A stretch of DNA of 64,000 nt from Natronosporangium sp035305625 (GTDB lineage Bacteria; Actinomycetota; Actinomycetes; Mycobacteriales; Micromonosporaceae). Positions within the stretch are counted from its first letter, which is position 1, and the number at the start of each line of letters is the position of its first letter. The stretch lies in contig CAWEKD010000009.1 in NCBI GenBank assembly GCA_963809545.1, positions 1 to 64,000 on the forward strand, in the 5' to 3' direction. A program made the translations under genes and the position numbers. The notes under the pieces were generated by a model. The model was not told where the DNA came from. It did not search any database and saw only the letters and a program-made list of their open reading frames with translations. Shown piece by piece: positions 27,691 to 34,675 of the stretch.

Positions 27691-29003
27691 GCCTTCGCGG
27701 CGAGGTTGCCGAGCGCGTCCGCGCCTTCTTCCGCGTCGACGACCGCGGCCAGCACGGTGGCCCGTAGTTCCCGCCCTGCCTCCGCCAACAGTTGCGCCGG
27801 CATGGAGACCGCATCGTCGATGATCTCCGCGGTGGTGGAGGACTGGCTACCGTAGAGCATGCCGATCGCCCGGGTGCGGATCTGGTAGCGCTCTTCCAGC
27901 ACGCCTTCGTCACGGGCCGTACTGATCCATGTGAGCACTTCGGGGCGGCGGAATGGCGCCGCCTCGCTCCCCTGTCGGCTGGAGGTCTCTTCGGTCAGGA
28001 TCGCTTCCAGTCCTCGCCAGATCGACCGTTCGGGGTCGTGTTCGCGGGGCATGTAGACGGTGCCGCCGTGCTTCTTCTCCTGGGCGGTGCTGCGGCGCCA
28101 GGCGGACATCGGTTCGTGCGGGTGCCGGTTCTGGGGGGTCAGCCTGTCGCCGTTGGCGATGAGGACGCCGTAGACACCGTCGGCGTCGCAGAACAGTCGG
28201 ATCCGGCGGCTCTGCCAGGTGTAGAGGTCGCATGGCCCGGATGGGCGCGGATCCTCCTTCTCGGGCAGGCCTTCCCGGACCGGTACGTCGTCGTCCTGCG
28301 CGGCGGTGTCCGGAGGACGTTCCCAGACGGGGAGATCGACCATCAGATCGACGTCGGCCAGCTCGGAGTCGGGGATGAGGTGCAGCAGCAGGGTCTCCCG
28401 TAGGCTCTGCCCCTCGACCAGGATGCCGCCGAGCATGCCGGCCCAGCCGGTGCCGATCGGGTAACCTTTCCCGCCTTTGACGCGGGGATCCCCGACCGCC
28501 CCAGACTTGATACCGGACGGATCGAAGGCCTGGCAGTGCACCACCCACCGGGCGGCTTCCGCGAAGCTGATCCGCGCGATCCCGGATCCCAGCCGGGTGG
28601 TGAAGTACGGTGCGCCGACCGGCACATCAGCGATCAACTTCTCCAGCCCCGAGAATTCGCCCTTCGCCGTCCGCAGGTCGGCCACCTGGTAGAACGGAGT
28701 CTCCGGTGACAGCAGGTCGAACCGGTGCCGGAAGTGTTCCAGGTAGGTCCGTACCTCGTCGATCGGCAGGGTCGGCGCCCGCCACCATCGGGCCCAGTCT
28801 TCGATTGTCCGTGGGCCGTCGAGTGCCCGGCGCAGGATCGCCAGCAACAACCGGGTGATCGCGAACGTTTGGGTGGGCACCTCCCCCACCACGCCCCGGA
28901 GCTCGTGTGCCCGCGCGAACAGGTCGAGCAGCGACACTTCCTCTACCGGGCCGTCCCGGCGCTGCACAAGGATCCAGGGGACGTCAATGAGGTTGAAAGA
29001 CAT
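27669..29003 (-). CDS. casA: CasA/Cse1, type I-E Cascade large subunit, 3'-truncated
   Basis: Large subunit of type I-E Cascade, which recognises the PAM and recruits Cas3. From ATG 29003 it starts MSFNLIDVPWILVQRRDG, the Cse1 signature; a GTG 42 bp upstream is less likely. Further Cse1 blocks are EVPTQTFAITRLLLAILRRA, LSPETPFYQVADL, GWAGMLGGILVEG and RAIGMLYGSQSSTTAEIIDD. About 435 residues are genuine; family members are ~500-560, so the C-terminal four-helix bundle is lost at the chimeric junction near 27690 and the last ~8 codons are foreign. cse2, cas7, cas5, cas6e, cas1 and cas2, which normally follow, are absent. Regulated from the 183-bp cas3-casA gap (see mini-CRISPR). Confidence 0.88.
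   Translation of the reverse strand: MSFNLIDVPWILVQRRDGPVEEVSLLDLFARAHELRGVVGEVPTQTFAITRLLLAILRRALDGPRTIEDWARWWRAPTLPIDEVRTYLEHFRHRFDLLSPETPFYQVADLRTAKGEFSGLEKLIADVPVGAPYFTTRLGSGIARISFAEAARWVVHCQAFDPSGIKSGAVGDPRVKGGKGYPIGTGWAGMLGGILVEGQSLRETLLLHLIPDSELADVDLMVDLPVWERPPDTAAQDDDVPVREGLPEKEDPRPSGPCDLYTWQSRRIRLFCDADGVYGVLIANGDRLTPQNRHPHEPMSAWRRSTAQEKKHGGTVYMPREHDPERSIWRGLEAILTEETSSRQGSEAAPFRRPEVLTWISTARDEGVLEERYQIRTRAIGMLYGSQSSTTAEIIDDAVSMPAQLLAEAGRELRATVLAAVVDAEEGADALGNLAAKASRCASS
27680..27700. other. chimeric junction between two genomes
   Basis: Left of this point the minus strand reads the end of a diderm beta-barrel gene; right of it the minus strand reads casA of a type I-E CRISPR system in an actinomycete. 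The casA frame passes through ALGNLAA, expected in actinobacterial Cse1, and then turns into KASRCASS and a stop, which belongs to nothing. The exact base cannot be fixed because a few bases suit both sides (CTCGCCGCGAA). See the finding for reasons to prefer an assembly error. Confidence 0.75.
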
Positions 29004-29057
29004 GCCAGAGTGCACCGTCGTCACATGACTGTCCTCTCTCGTCACCAGTGAACCGGG

Positions 29058-29090
29058 AGCATAACAGCTGTTACGAACGTGGTAGTTGGA
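29058..29090 (-). promoter_or_regulatory. candidate casA promoter with palindrome and mini-CRISPR target
   Basis: Reading leftward, the best -10 is TATGCT (29058-29063); 17 bases upstream the -35 position (29081-29086) reads ACTACC, weak, as in activated or repressed promoters. A perfect 12-bp palindrome TAACAGCTGTTA (29062-29073) overlaps the -10. On the plus strand, AAC (29076-29078) followed by GTGGTAGTTGGA (29079-29090) matches the mini-CRISPR spacer with PAM-like placement. A Cascade bound there would cover the -35 element. The promoter itself is inferred. Confidence 0.5.
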
Positions 29091-29146
29091 GAACTTCTCG
29101 TACAGCCTGGTTGATCTTCGGTGGTAGGCTCCCAGCCGTCTTTCAC

Positions 29147-29221
29147 GTGCTCCCCGATCGCGGGGATGATCCAGTGGTGGTTGGGATCATGTCGTGCTCC
29201 CCGGTTCTCGGGGATAGGCCA
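29147..29221 (+). CRISPR. mini-CRISPR between cas3 and casA (crRNA-like regulatory RNA candidate)
   Basis: Two degenerate type I-E repeats flank one short spacer. Repeat 1 (29147-29173): GTGCTCCCCG, loop ATCG, CGGGG, handle ATGATCCA. Repeat 2 (29194-29221): GTGCTCCCCG, loop GTTCT, CGGGG, handle ATAGGCCA. Both keep the TCCCCG/CGGGGA stem and an 8-nt handle but differ in loop length and handle. The spacer (29174-29193) is 20 nt, not the usual ~32, and begins GTGGTGGTTGGG. Transcription would run rightward, against the cas genes, and repeat 2 overlaps the last codons of cas3. Bases 1-5 and 7-11 of the spacer match 29079-29089 in the casA promoter region; positions 6 and 12 differ. No second array is in the window. 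Best explained as a CreR/CreA-like RNA. Confidence 0.7.
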
Positions 29222-32126
29222 CTACCTGGGTTTTCTTGTCCATCGCGTCAACGGTGAGACCGTCGACCGGGTCGTAGTGAAGCTGGTGGTCCGCGACGGT
29301 CGCATGGCCGGCTTCGTCGAGGGCGAGGACGAGCTCCCCGCTGAGGAGGCGATTCTGCCGCCACGCGGAAAGGTCGATGGTCGTCTCCAGCTCCCGGATC
29401 ACCTGTTCGGTGCAGAGTGGGGCGGGTAGCGCCAGGGTGCAGGCGGCCACCGCGCGCGCCAGGTGACCCGGTGGTTCATGCGCCACCGGCACCTCCACCC
29501 CGCCGTGTTCGTCCAACCAGGGTGGGAGGGTCAACACGCCGTCCGCGCGCCGGATCAGCACGCTCACCTCGAGCGTCTCGCCAGCGGTGTCACGCACCTG
29601 TTGCCGCCCCTTCACGTCGTCATCGGCGTCCCCCACTCCCGCAGCCAACCAGCCCAGGATCGGTTCCCGGTCTGCTCCGACGCTGCCGAGCCGGAACACG
29701 GTGGCCGCGGACTGCTTGTCCCGCTGGTGACGCCGATGCTGGGCGTACGCCTCCTGCATCGTGTCCTGCCACTCGGCGGGACCGATCGGGTCGTCGTGGT
29801 AGGCGGACTGCACCAGTAGGGAGATGTCGTCCGGTAGTCGGAGCGGCTGGCTTTTCTCCAGGTAGGGCGACAGCACCGCCAGGGCCCGCAGGAGATGGTG
29901 CCGGTCGTACACCCGCACGGATCCCGCTACCGGGGTGGGTGGGGTGGTCGTCCAGTCTGCGCCGGTGAGGAGGCACCGCGCTCGGCGTAGCCGGGGTGGG
30001 CGCCACCGCTGCCCCTCCCCTCGGGGATGCCGGTGGAGGCGGCCCATGCGTTGCAGCAGGAGATCCACGGGCGCGACATCGGTGATCAGTAGGTCGAAGT
30101 CGATGTCGAGGGACTGCTCGGCGACCTGGCTGGCCACCACCACCTGGGTGGCGGGGCGGAGGTCGGAGCGTCCGTCGGGATGTTCCGGTGGCCCGAACTT
30201 CTGGCGTAGCCACTGGTCTTTCTTCGCCCGGTCTGGCGCCAGGAATCTGGAGTGGGCCACCGCCACCGGCACGTCCGGCAGTGCGTGTCGCAGGAACGCC
30301 GCGGTCTCCTGCACGCGCCGGACGGTGTTCCGGATGACCAGGACGCATCCGCCGTCACTCAGTTCGGTGCGTAGCCGCTCCGCCAGGATCGGCAGGTCGT
30401 CGTCCAGGCGTTCCAGACTCACCTCCACGCGGCGGCCGGATGGTTCCGTCACCGTGAGCGACGGCTGTCCTGAGGCGGTGGTCGCGGTGATGACCGGATA
30501 GCCGCGTTCGTTCTCGACGCGGGCGTACGGATCGGGTGGCGCCTGGGTGGGGGCGGCGGAGGCCGCGGTCTTCCAGGACGGCTGGTGTCTGACCGCTGGT
30601 TGTGCGGGCTGGCGCCCCCGCTCGTACGCCTGGAGCATCTCTTTGCGGCGCCGGCCCGGCAGGGTGGCGGACAGGACGATGGTGGGTACCCGGTAGGCGG
30701 CCAGCCATTCCAGCGCCCGATCGAGGTACTGACTCATGTAGACGTCGTAGGCGTGCGCCTCGTCGATGATCACGACTTTGCCGGCGAGCCCCAGGTGGCG
30801 TAGTGCCAGGTGGCGGGATTTCAGGGCGGCGAACAGCAGCTGGTCGATCGTTCCCACCACGAACGATGACAGCAGTGCTTTCTTCCGGCCGCTGAGCCAG
30901 CGGTGGGCTGCCAGTTCGCGGGTCTGCGGTTCGCCGTCGAGTTCGATGCCGACACTGCGTCCGACTTTCATCAGGTCCTGGAAGTCGGTGTGGAATCGCG
31001 CCTTGCCGTGGGCGAGCCCGACCGCCAGTGCCCCGCGTTCCCGGTCGGCGTCAGGTACCCGCTCCAACCAGTTCAGCATTCGTGGGAACGCCGCGTCGCT
31101 GGTGGCCCGGGTGGGGAGGGCGAGGAAGCAGCCGCCGGCGCCGGTGGTGGCGGCTAGGATCTCCGCCGCCGCCAACGCGGCCTCCGTTTTCCCCTCCCCC
31201 ATCGGCGCCTCGATGATCATCAACCCGGGATCCGCCATGCCGAGTGCGATCTGCACCGCGGCGGCCTGTACGGGATACGGCTGCTGCTCCGGGGTCAACC
31301 GGAACCGGTTCCGGAACAGGGAGTCCACCGGTGAGGTCACCGGCACCGCCTGCCACGGGGTGGGTAGGTCCAGCGCCTCCCAGGCGTCGTCGATCCGGCG
31401 GGGTGAGTGAAGGGTGTCGAGCTCGTAGGGGAAGAGGTCGCGGTTGCTCGCCACCCAGTCAGCGACGATCACCGCTCCGGTGAGTAGCACCTGAACCGGG
31501 GGCGGCAGGGTCACTTCTCGCCAGTCCGCGAGGCGTTCCCGCACTCCCCACTGCGTAGCGGTCCACTCCAGCAGCTCCTGGTGCACGCGTTGCCAGGCTT
31601 CTTGCCCGCGCGCCAACCCCAGGTAGGACTCGTGGTCGCGGGCGCGGCGCAGCTCTTCGCGCTCCGGCGGCACCCCGTGGTGCCCTCCTACCACGACGGC
31701 GACTTGACGCGCAGCGGCGCGGGGCCATCCCCAGGTGTCGGTCAGCCACTCCTCCAGCAGGAGGTGGCCCGCTAGCGCGTGGGGCACCAGCTTGCGGTCC
31801 TGGATGGGGATGCGGTCCGGCATGTCCAAGCCGGCTTTACGCATCTGATCGGCCAGCGGCCGCACTTGGTGGGCGAAGGCGGGGGTGGCTTTGCCGAGGT
31901 CGTGTACGCCGGCCAGCCACACCAGTAGCCGGCGGCCGTCTGCTTCCCCGCCTGGCAGGGACTGACTGATGAGGGCGCGGACTGACCGCGGCAGCCACTC
32001 GTCCCACAGCCGGCCAGCGACTCCCGCGGAGTCGGCCAGGTGCCGCCACAGCGGTAGCCACCCGCTGTCGTCCTTGGTCGACTTGGCCCAGACGCTCGCG
32101 GCCGCGCTACTCAACGTCGGTATCAA
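29187..32126 (-). CDS. cas3: Cas3, type I-E helicase-nuclease
   Basis: Recruited by Cascade to nick, unwind and shred target DNA. 979 aa. The HD nuclease has His29 (WRHLADSA), HDLGK at 75-79, HALAGHLLLEEW and VVGGHHG. The SF2 helicase has Walker A EAPMGEGKTEAAL near 306-313, ALPTRATSDAAFPRML, motif II VIIDEAHAYDVYMSQYL, motif III LSATLPG, and QVAEQSLDIDFDLLITD with LLQRMGRLHRH (motifs V/VI). All key residues are present. The start is TTG 32126, supported by GGAGGAAGG four bases upstream. The stop TGA (29187-29189) lies inside the mini-CRISPR spacer and the last residues are encoded by its second repeat. A separate 198-bp upstream region indicates its own promoter. Confidence 0.93.
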   Translation of the reverse strand: MIPTLSSAAASVWAKSTKDDSGWLPLWRHLADSAGVAGRLWDEWLPRSVRALISQSLPGGEADGRRLLVWLAGVHDLGKATPAFAHQVRPLADQMRKAGLDMPDRIPIQDRKLVPHALAGHLLLEEWLTDTWGWPRAAARQVAVVVGGHHGVPPEREELRRARDHESYLGLARGQEAWQRVHQELLEWTATQWGVRERLADWREVTLPPPVQVLLTGAVIVADWVASNRDLFPYELDTLHSPRRIDDAWEALDLPTPWQAVPVTSPVDSLFRNRFRLTPEQQPYPVQAAAVQIALGMADPGLMIIEAPMGEGKTEAALAAAEILAATTGAGGCFLALPTRATSDAAFPRMLNWLERVPDADRERGALAVGLAHGKARFHTDFQDLMKVGRSVGIELDGEPQTRELAAHRWLSGRKKALLSSFVVGTIDQLLFAALKSRHLALRHLGLAGKVVIIDEAHAYDVYMSQYLDRALEWLAAYRVPTIVLSATLPGRRRKEMLQAYERGRQPAQPAVRHQPSWKTAASAAPTQAPPDPYARVENERGYPVITATTASGQPSLTVTEPSGRRVEVSLERLDDDLPILAERLRTELSDGGCVLVIRNTVRRVQETAAFLRHALPDVPVAVAHSRFLAPDRAKKDQWLRQKFGPPEHPDGRSDLRPATQVVVASQVAEQSLDIDFDLLITDVAPVDLLLQRMGRLHRHPRGEGQRWRPPRLRRARCLLTGADWTTTPPTPVAGSVRVYDRHHLLRALAVLSPYLEKSQPLRLPDDISLLVQSAYHDDPIGPAEWQDTMQEAYAQHRRHQRDKQSAATVFRLGSVGADREPILGWLAAGVGDADDDVKGRQQVRDTAGETLEVSVLIRRADGVLTLPPWLDEHGGVEVPVAHEPPGHLARAVAACTLALPAPLCTEQVIRELETTIDLSAWRQNRLLSGELVLALDEAGHATVADHQLHYDPVDGLTVDAMDKKTQVVAYPREPGSTT

Positions 32127-32224
32127 TGGCCTTCCTCCCCCTGGCCAGTGGAGACGCGGCGCGGGTGTCCGTGCTCCGCAGGGGCGCCGCGGTCGAGTCG
32201 GTTACGCCCCACCATCCTTATCCC

Positions 32225-32239
32225 GTGAATCTTATTCAC
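32225..32239. promoter_or_regulatory. inverted repeat in the cas3 upstream region
   Basis: GTGAAT, CTT, ATTCAC: a perfect 6-bp-arm dyad in the 198-bp stretch between cas3 and the helical hypothetical gene. Leftward it falls between a TTGTGT (possible -35) and TAAGGA (possible -10), where a repressor would block cas3. The binding protein is unknown; the promoter assignment is weak. Confidence 0.35.
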
Positions 32240-32324
32240 ACAATCCAGGGGCGCTAAAATCCCACCTTTTCCTACAGTGGATTAGGCGAACGGAGGATCC
32301 TGACTGGTCAAATGACTCCGCGTC

Positions 32325-33206
32325 TCAGTGGAGCGCCGCCAGCGCCGCCCGATAGTGTTCCCGCAGGTCCAGCTTCTCCGAAAAGGACGCCAGGTTGGTC
32401 AGGCCTGCCTGCTGCCGGGCGGCGACCGCCTGCTGGATCGCCTGCCGGATCCACCAGGCGCTCTCGGGCCGCTCCAGCCGGTCGAGCAGGTCGGCGGCGA
32501 CCGACCAGGTCTCGATCAGCTGGGTCGACCAGAAGCGTCGCCCCCCGTCGAGCTGCCGGATCCAGAGTCGGAGCACTTCCTCGATCTCGCTGATCGTGAT
32601 GTCCGACCTGCCCTGCTCGTAGGCGAAGCTGGCCAACTCCACCATCGCCTGGGACTCGTCGTCCAGCATCCCCAAGTCGGGCTGGTCGTCGAGGTGGCAC
32701 AGCACCGTCGCGGCGACGCGGAGCTGGGCCGCCCACGCGAAGGATTCGAGCTGACGCATGCGGGCGATGCTCCGCGGCACCTGGGCGACCGCGGGACCGA
32801 GCAGGTTTTCTTCCGGTGCCGGCAGTTCCCAGGGGCGTGGCCAGCGTTTATAGACGATCTCGACCGCGTAGGCCGACACGACCACAGACACATCGCCGAG
32901 GAACGGGTGCAGGGGCAGGTTCTGCTCTTCGATCGCGCACGCCAGGTCCAGGGCGCGTTGACCGAAGTAGAACGCGCCGATGAGGCGCTTCAGTTGGTAG
33001 CAGATCCCGGCCAGGTTGCGGAGGGTTATCGCCAACGGGTCGAGGAAGTGCGCGTCCGTGTGGGCGAGTTGTTCCCCGATCGGCAGTAGCTGGTCGGCCC
33101 CGATCCGCAGGGAGGTTTCCAGGTCTTGTCGGTTGTACGCGTCGAGGTATGCCTGCTGGAGCCGGTCGGCTTCCTGGATGAGTGCGTGAACCTCGGCCCC
33201 GGTCAT
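32325..33206 (-). CDS. helical hypothetical protein (TPR-like), upstream of cas3
   Basis: 293 aa, unrecognised. The start was taken at the ATG giving MTGAEVHALIQEADRLQQAY; a longer frame adds a low-complexity tail. The protein is all-helical in appearance with TPR-like A/Y/G spacing, for example DPLAITLRNLAGICYQLKRL, IGAFYFGQRALDLACAIEEQ and AWWIRQAIQQAVAARQQAGL. No transmembrane helix, zinc site or catalytic motif is seen. It is co-directional with cas3 but separated by ~200 bp, so linkage is uncertain. It resembles in style the C-terminal TPR halves of actinobacterial regulators, which is inference. Confidence 0.6.
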   Translation of the reverse strand: MTGAEVHALIQEADRLQQAYLDAYNRQDLETSLRIGADQLLPIGEQLAHTDAHFLDPLAITLRNLAGICYQLKRLIGAFYFGQRALDLACAIEEQNLPLHPFLGDVSVVVSAYAVEIVYKRWPRPWELPAPEENLLGPAVAQVPRSIARMRQLESFAWAAQLRVAATVLCHLDDQPDLGMLDDESQAMVELASFAYEQGRSDITISEIEEVLRLWIRQLDGGRRFWSTQLIETWSVAADLLDRLERPESAWWIRQAIQQAVAARQQAGLTNLASFSEKLDLREHYRAALAALH

Positions 33207-33279
33207 GAGGCGCCCTCCGTGCCGGCCTGCCGGGAGGAATCCCTCGGCAGGTCCTGTTCCGATCAATCCATCATCATTT

Positions 33280-33498
33280 CTACCTCAACGTCACGAGGTG
33301 GGCAAAACTCGGCGGCGTGCTCCCGTCCCCGGGTGGCGAAGGTGCGGGCCGGCCGGTCGCTAGCTCCACTGTGGATGGAGCCGTGTAGCCGACTTCCGGC
33401 GGGTTGGTGCGCATCGCCTGGAAGAACCCGGAAGAACTCATGTCCTCGGCGGTGTAGCCCTGCTGGCGCCACTGGGCGACCACTCGGCGCTGGTGCAC
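33280..33498 (-). CDS. small hypothetical protein, doubtful
   Basis: 72 codons: starts MHQRRVVAQWRQQGYTAEDM, then GFFQAMRTNPPEVGYTA, and a Pro/Ala tail. The first 45 residues look like real protein, the rest less so. No known family recognised. It begins 5 bp from a perfect 16-bp-arm hairpin. It may be the remnant of a longer gene. Apart from this, the 425-bp interval 33207-33631 holds only the hairpin. Confidence 0.3.
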   Translation of the reverse strand: MHQRRVVAQWRQQGYTAEDMSSSGFFQAMRTNPPEVGYTAPSTVELATGRPAPSPPGDGSTPPSFAHLVTLR

Positions 33499-33502
33499 AA
33501 AG

Positions 33503-33542
33503 GGCGGTCGCTATAGGTGGCCCCCAACCTATAGCGACCGCC
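33503..33542. terminator. strong hairpin, possible terminator downstream of cydB
   Basis: GGCGGTCGCTATAGGT (33503-33518), an 8-base loop, then its exact complement (33527-33542). It lies 89 bp beyond the cydB stop in the cydDCAB reading direction, followed there by CTTTG, a weak U-run. A rho-independent terminator is the simplest reading; a mobile-element remnant or an RNA-processing site is possible. Confidence 0.45.
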
Positions 33543-33631
33543 GTATACCCCCATCCATGCCATCGGAGGTCTGTTCGTCTACCACCTCCCTTCTCGTGGC
33601 ACGTCAAACCAGCCGCACCATCGCAGGAACG

Positions 33632-34660
33632 TCATCGAGAGGCGCCCACCCGCTGCGGCTCGTCCGCCGGGATGTGGGTGACGGTGAGCCGCTTACGGAA
33701 CACCCAGTAGGTCCACGCCTGGTAGGCGATCACCACCGGCAGGGCGAACGCCGCCAGCCAGGTCATGATCTGCAGGGTGTACGGGGTGGAGGAGGCGTTC
33801 TGCACCGTCAGGCTGTAGGCCGGGTCGATGGTGGAGGGCATCACGTTCGGGTACATGGCCAGGAACAGGGTGGCGACCGCGGCGGCGATCGCGACCGCGG
33901 TGCCGGTGAAGGCCCAGCCTTCCCGGCCGGTCTTCAGCGCCCCGAGTCCGGCCAGTAGCGTGGCCGCGGCCACCGCCGCGGCAGCGACCGCGGCCACGCT
34001 TCCCCGCACCCCCACGACGGTCCAGGTCAGGAACCCGACCGCCAGTACCGCGGCCACCGGACCGAGTCGGCCGGCGAGTCGGCGGGCCCGGTGGCGGATG
34101 TCTCCGTCGGTCTTCAGGGCCACGAACACCGCCCCGTGCACCAGGAACAGCGTCAGGGTGACCGCCCCGCCCAGCAGCGCGTACGGGGACAGCAGGTCGG
34201 TCAGGCCGCCCACGTACTCGCCGCTGGCGTCGATCGGCACACCGCGCACCAGGTTGGCGAACGCCACGCCCCACAGCAGCGACGGCAGCAGCGAGCCTCC
34301 GATGATGACCGCGTCCCAGCGGCGGCGCCAGGTGGGGTCGTTCCGCTTGCCGCGGTATTCGAACGCGACGCCGCGGCCGATCAGCGCCACCAGGATCAGC
34401 AGCAGGGGTAGGTAGAACCCGGAGAACAGGGTGGCGTACCACTCCGGGAAGGCGGCGAACAGCGCCCCACCGGCGGTGATGATCCAGACTTCGTTGCCGT
34501 CCCACACCGGGCCGATGGTGTTGATCAGCACGCGGCGTTCCCGGTCGTCGCGGGCGAGCCCGCCGACCAGCATGCCGACCCCGAAGTCGAATCCTTCCAG
34601 CACGAAGTAGCCGATGAACAGCGCCGCCACCGCGACGAACCAGACCGTGGCCAGGTCCAC
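33632..34660 (-). CDS. cydB: cytochrome bd ubiquinol/menaquinol oxidase subunit II
   Basis: 342 aa membrane subunit of cytochrome bd oxidase. The N-terminus VLEGFDFGVGMLVGGLARDD and NTIGPVWDGNEVWIITAGG are diagnostic of CydB. About eight to nine hydrophobic helices follow (for example LPLLLILVALIGRGVAFEYR). GTG start 34660 with GGAGGAGG upstream; only a 15-bp gap separates it from cydA, so the two are one transcript. Works with CydA as a high-affinity terminal oxidase in low oxygen. Confidence 0.95.
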   Translation of the reverse strand: MDLATVWFVAVAALFIGYFVLEGFDFGVGMLVGGLARDDRERRVLINTIGPVWDGNEVWIITAGGALFAAFPEWYATLFSGFYLPLLLILVALIGRGVAFEYRGKRNDPTWRRRWDAVIIGGSLLPSLLWGVAFANLVRGVPIDASGEYVGGLTDLLSPYALLGGAVTLTLFLVHGAVFVALKTDGDIRHRARRLAGRLGPVAAVLAVGFLTWTVVGVRGSVAAVAAAAVAAATLLAGLGALKTGREGWAFTGTAVAIAAAVATLFLAMYPNVMPSTIDPAYSLTVQNASSTPYTLQIMTWLAAFALPVVIAYQAWTYWVFRKRLTVTHIPADEPQRVGASR

Positions 34661-34675
34661 GACTCCTCCTCCCGG

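Noticed and set aside
29121..29132. Second possible spacer match, GTGGTAGGCTCC
   Set aside because: Matches positions 1-5 and 7 only, then diverges, and the preceding TCG is not PAM-like.
29004..29186. A toxin RNA (creT-like) of a CreTA module next to the mini-CRISPR
   Set aside because: No short ORF with rare codons or separate promoter is evident, and the spacer match points to the casA promoter region, so a cas-regulating RNA explains the site better.
32169..32186. Possible third CRISPR-like repeat upstream of cas3 (GTGCTCC, GCA, GGGGCG)
   Set aside because: Only the first seven bases match the repeat; the stem is broken and there is no handle. GC-rich chance similarity is sufficient.
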